Of a stretch of 64,000 bases of DNA, positions 62,001 through 64,000 are shown one piece after another. The notes under the pieces were generated by a model. The model saw only the letters and a program-made list of their open reading frames with translations, searched no databases and was not told the DNA's origin. Source of the stretch: Nymphalis io (lineage: Eukaryota; Arthropoda; Insecta; Lepidoptera; Nymphalidae); NCBI RefSeq assembly GCF_905147045.1, contig NC_065913.1, positions 2,840,001-2,904,000 on the forward strand. Direction: 5' to 3'. Position numbers and translations under genes: made by a program. Position 1 is the stretch's first letter. Every line of letters starts with the position of its first letter.

Positions 62001-62890
62001 TCCATAGTACAAGCTCTGCTTAGTTTGTAATAGATGGCCGTGTGAATGTCAGGTGTTCTAGAATTGAAGTATAACTCAACATTGTAAAAACTAACAATTA
62101 TAATAAAATAAAACATTGTAAAATTAATAAAAATATTGAGACAATAGGACACATCATAATCCTTCCGTATACAACAATGTTTAGTATTGTTATGTTCCGG
62201 TTTGCTGAGTGTTCAAGTATAACTACAAACACAAGGTACATACATATACAGGATTTGAGGGTTGGGTAATATTTCTTACATTGCCAATATTTATGTATAT
62301 GGACAGTCAGATTGCCTAGCTACTTTCAATTAAAAAAAAAAAACGAAGTTGTTATAATTTATGATTTCTTAATCTTAAAGCTGTAAACAAAAATGTTACA
62401 TTATCAAAGTCAAACGGTTTAAGATTTTTCATTTGAACGAGTTACTGCAGTACATATTCTAAAATTATTTAAAAATCTTAACGATAAAAAACTTTATAAC
62501 TTATGGGATATTTCAGTGCATCTAATCAATAGCCTATATGATATCATTGTAAAATGTTAACTTTGTACATATTTGTCATTATTCTAACTCATTAATTATA
62601 TTTTCAGTTATTTTTTTCACTTTTTTATATAACCCATCACTATTGGCTTTGTTCATTAAATGTGAAGTTAAAAATTGGGTTTTTTTTCATCGTGTGATCT
62701 TTCTAAGAAGGTTTTTATAGATAGATATATGTATTAGGATAATGTTTAATTAAATTCGATTTTATTATTAAAATATTTTTTTTTAATACAAATTCTGTTT
62801 TCAGGTATTTCTTCAAATTTATTCTTCGTATCACTTATCTTTATACTGAGCTGGTACCACTTACAGGATGGTCTCCCTGATGTCTTAAAG
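56033..62890 (+). CDS. Seipin/BSCL2: Seipin (3' end outside window)
   Basis: Seipin is an ER membrane scaffold that forms rings at ER-lipid droplet contacts and nucleates droplets. Six exons join in phase: 56033-56301, 56838-56983, 57965-58049, 60811-60928, 61319-61457 and 62805-62890. They give 281 residues, with at least one more exon beyond the window. A short cytosolic N-terminus precedes TM1 (about residues 51-73, VVSVFLSAILWISIFLYVV). The lumenal beta-sandwich region follows (SCDENMGVCSFP, QPYRIKLLLEVPET, GMFMVCAQM, GFNEEKQLIQVELFSDF, EAHFTGLRYAMY), and TM2 is in the last exon (NLFFVSLIFILSWYHL). The exon 2 donor GTTAAA is weak. Intron 3 (2.8 kb) is built of repeats, and its acceptor lies just past a LINE-derived element. 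Confidence 0.94.
57585..57875 (+). mobile_element. SINE-A copy 9
   Basis: In seipin intron 2, sense orientation, missing the first ~15 bp of the head. It runs from CCACTAGGTAAGACGCGTGA to GTGGGACATTCACAGGCTGT and ends ~90 bp before the exon 3 acceptor. Confidence 0.87.
58063..58353 (+). mobile_element. SINE-B copy 5, near full length
   Basis: From TATAGAATAGGAAGGCGGAC to CCCTACCACCGGTGAAATG. It begins 14 bp after the donor of seipin exon 3 and faces an inverted copy at 58588-58757. Confidence 0.9.
58588..58757 (-). mobile_element. SINE-B copy 6, partial, inverted to copy 5
   Basis: On the minus strand it reads ATAGAATAGGAAGGCGGACG to GCCTGTAATTACACTGGCG. With copy 5 it forms a long inverted repeat (arms about 170 bp, spacer about 300 bp or less) in the seipin pre-mRNA. 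Confidence 0.88.
58985..59930 (-). pseudogene. Dead mariner-type transposase
   Basis: Read on the minus strand in shifting frames, it shows the N-terminal helix-turn-helix region (TSELARERGVSKNTV, near 59640-59690) and the first catalytic Asp block (ITCDENRVY, near 59480). The second block follows (DNAGPHACRRTKEKFEELHG, near 59170-59215), then SPDLAPSDYYFF near 59100-59140. This spacing and the final motif are those of mariner D,D34D transposases. Several stops and frameshifts make it inactive. Terminal inverted repeats were not identified. It lies in seipin intron 3, antisense. Confidence 0.85.
60316..60348. other. Perfect 15-bp hairpin next to LINE-derived element X
   Basis: Arms ACTCCGTCGAATATA (60316-60330) and TATATTCGACGGAGT (60334-60348) enclose ATG. 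It ends 2 bp before element X copy 2. Possibly the end of another transposon. Confidence 0.75.
60351..60805 (+). mobile_element. LINE-derived short element X, copy 2
   Basis: It begins CTTTATTCAATAATTTG, exactly as copy 1 at 29304, and ends AGATCTTTAAACT. Only 5-6 bp separate its end from the CAG of the seipin exon 4 acceptor at 60808-60810. The upstream part of that acceptor is therefore element-derived. Confidence 0.82.
60975..61200 (-). mobile_element. SINE-B copy 7, degraded
   Basis: Ordered blocks on the plus strand: ACCTGATGAGTGGGT, AAACAGCAATACTATC, TTGTGTTCCGTTTTGAAAGA, AGGTTGGTTGGG, CCATTTGCCAGTCTGCCTAC. It lies in seipin intron 4. Confidence 0.65.
61942..62050 (+). mobile_element. 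SINE-C copy 3, 3' fragment
   Basis: It shares CATCTATATAAGTATGTATT, GGTTTCCATAGTACAAGCTC and AGATGGCCGTGTG with 9577-9836. It lies in seipin intron 5. Confidence 0.75.
62180..62325 (-). mobile_element. SINE-B copy 8, degraded
   Basis: Blocks TTATGTTCCGGTTTGC, ACACAAGGTACATA, TTTCTTACATTGCCAAT retain family order. It lies in seipin intron 5. Confidence 0.55.
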
Positions 62891-63175
62891 GTAAACTATT
62901 ATATTTATATATTACATTAATATAGTATTTCATTATAATCTGTGGTATATTTTATTGTTTCATACGTCTCGCTTACTTAAAAGTCAATATATAAAATGGC
63001 GTTACAACAGACTAGATTAAAATAATTGTAAGTCTTAAATTATAAAACATCACACCAAAATTATTTCCAATGTGACAAAGTGCAATTTCATGGAGCTGAC
63101 TATTCATAAACAAGTTAAAACTGAATATAACTCGAGTATTGTTATTTGTTCGTCGGCATATATTTCATCATTAAA

Positions 63176-63332
63176 AGCCGAGATGGCCTAATTTCACTGA
63201 AATTTTGACACATGTGTATTCCACCAACCCGCATTGGAGCAGCGTGGTGAAATAAGCTCCAAAACCTTGTCCTCAAAAAGGGAGACGAAGTTTTAGCCCG
63301 GCAGTGGGATATTTACGGGCTGTTACTGTACT
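63176..63332 (+). mobile_element. SINE-A copy 10, head fused to distal body
   Basis: The first 14 bp of the head (AGCCGAGATGGCC) run directly into TAATTTCACTGAAATTTTG. The B-box and proximal body are lost. It ends ACGGGCTGTTACTGTAC. Confidence 0.82.
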
Positions 63333-63644
63333 ATATATATTTTATCAATATATATGTTTTATTTTGTTTATTAAATAAGACCTGTTGTATTTTTCTACGA
63401 GTGAAAAAAATGTTACGTTTTATTATTAATTAGCGCTTGGCCCGCGTCATAATCGAAAATAAAGTTAATAAAAAGCCCAAAATATGTTAATTATGTCATA
63501 TTTTATGTGTGTGATAAAGCGTGAAGTAACAAATATTCACAACACAAAACCTTTACAAACAAATAGTCATATTAACTTAAAAAAAAACAGACAGTTATTT
63601 TGAAATCACAGACAGACGCTTCAATTTTATTTATTTGTGTAGAT

Positions 63645-63991
63645 ATTATAAAGACGAAAGTGATTCTGTCTCTCTGTTAAGATTTCATGCTAAAATACTG
63701 AACCGATTTTGATAACATTTGGTACGAAGCAAGCTTAAACCCTAAGGAAGTACATAGGCTACATTTTCACAACTAAATCTTGCCCTCCCATACTAACTTC
63801 GCCGACATTCAAGATGCCATTTTTTTGCGAATCCATAATATCGCTTCATTTCAATGACAAAGTTTATTTGTCTTTACTCCTGTGGTTGAAATAGGGTATA
63901 AATAACATCACGCGTCTGGGTGGGTCCCACTGGGGGCGCAGTAACGTTTGCCGCTTGCTAAATGCCGGTGAAACTGCGCGCAAAAGCTAGT
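63645..63991 (+). mobile_element. Helitron-like fragment
   Basis: It contains GACGAAAGTGATTCTGTCTC and ACTGAACCGATTTTGATAAC, with a 3' end GCGCGCAAAAGCTAGT followed by T. The CTAGT terminus next to T fits Helitron ends known from Lepidoptera. Confidence 0.6.
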
Positions 63992-64000
63992 TATATATAA

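Larger units (their letters stand above)
62891..64000. other. Seipin intron 6 (continues outside window)
   Basis: No further seipin exon is recognisable. The stretch holds SINE-A copy 10 (63176-63332) and a Helitron-like fragment (63645-63991); the rest is AT-rich. Confidence 0.5.

Noticed and set aside
1..64000. CRISPR arrays, operons, bacterial-type promoters or terminators
   Set aside because: The window is intron-rich eukaryotic DNA; no regularly spaced identical repeats with unique spacers are present.

Overview
The window is nuclear DNA from an insect, almost certainly a lepidopteran and probably a butterfly. The evidence is AT-rich introns and intergenic DNA, small phase-consistent exons, many short tRNA-derived SINE copies, Helitron-like fragments ending in CTAGT, jockey/CR1-type LINE pieces, and insect-type ZAD and C2H2 zinc-finger genes. 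The family-level placement is inference.

Eight protein-coding genes can be built exon by exon, with every splice phase agreeing. From left to right: (1) canonical nuclear poly(A) polymerase (+, 307-5385, 5' end outside the window); (2) a ZAD C2H2 zinc-finger protein (-, 17033-10277, six exons); (3) a head-to-head C2H2 protein with an acidic N-terminus and about 12 fingers (+, 18498-22565); (4) the endoplasmic-reticulum glucosidase II alpha subunit, GH31 (-, 40969-24668, 19 exons, 923 aa); (5) a MACROD-type macrodomain hydrolase (+, 41797-43389); (6) a small protein with one C2H2 finger (+, 43967-48870) whose second intron carries a damaged LINE; (7) mitochondrial valyl-tRNA synthetase (-, 54534-50852); (8) seipin (+, 56033-62890, 3' end outside the window). 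Three gene pairs are divergent and probably share promoter regions: 17034-18497, 40970-41796 and 54535-56032.

The rest is mostly transposon-derived. I recognise three SINE-like families: SINE-A with about ten copies, SINE-B with about eight and SINE-C with three. I also see a complete hAT-type MITE with 13-bp inverted termini and an 8-bp target duplication, a dead mariner transposase, a roughly 3-kb damaged LINE, several LINE 3' fragments and three Helitron-like fragments. Two LINE 3' copies share an identical 5' boundary; one is nested in a SINE and the other abuts a seipin splice acceptor.

The genes do not form one pathway. They are housekeeping functions (mRNA 3'-end formation, glycoprotein quality control, ADP-ribose removal, mitochondrial translation, lipid-droplet assembly) plus three zinc-finger regulators. 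I found no new multi-gene system. The most useful leads are candidate regulatory palindromes (nuclear-receptor, CRE and CTCF-like), a cluster of SUMO-acceptor motifs, an altered conserved motif in glucosidase II, perfect short hairpins and the defined-end LINE-derived element.
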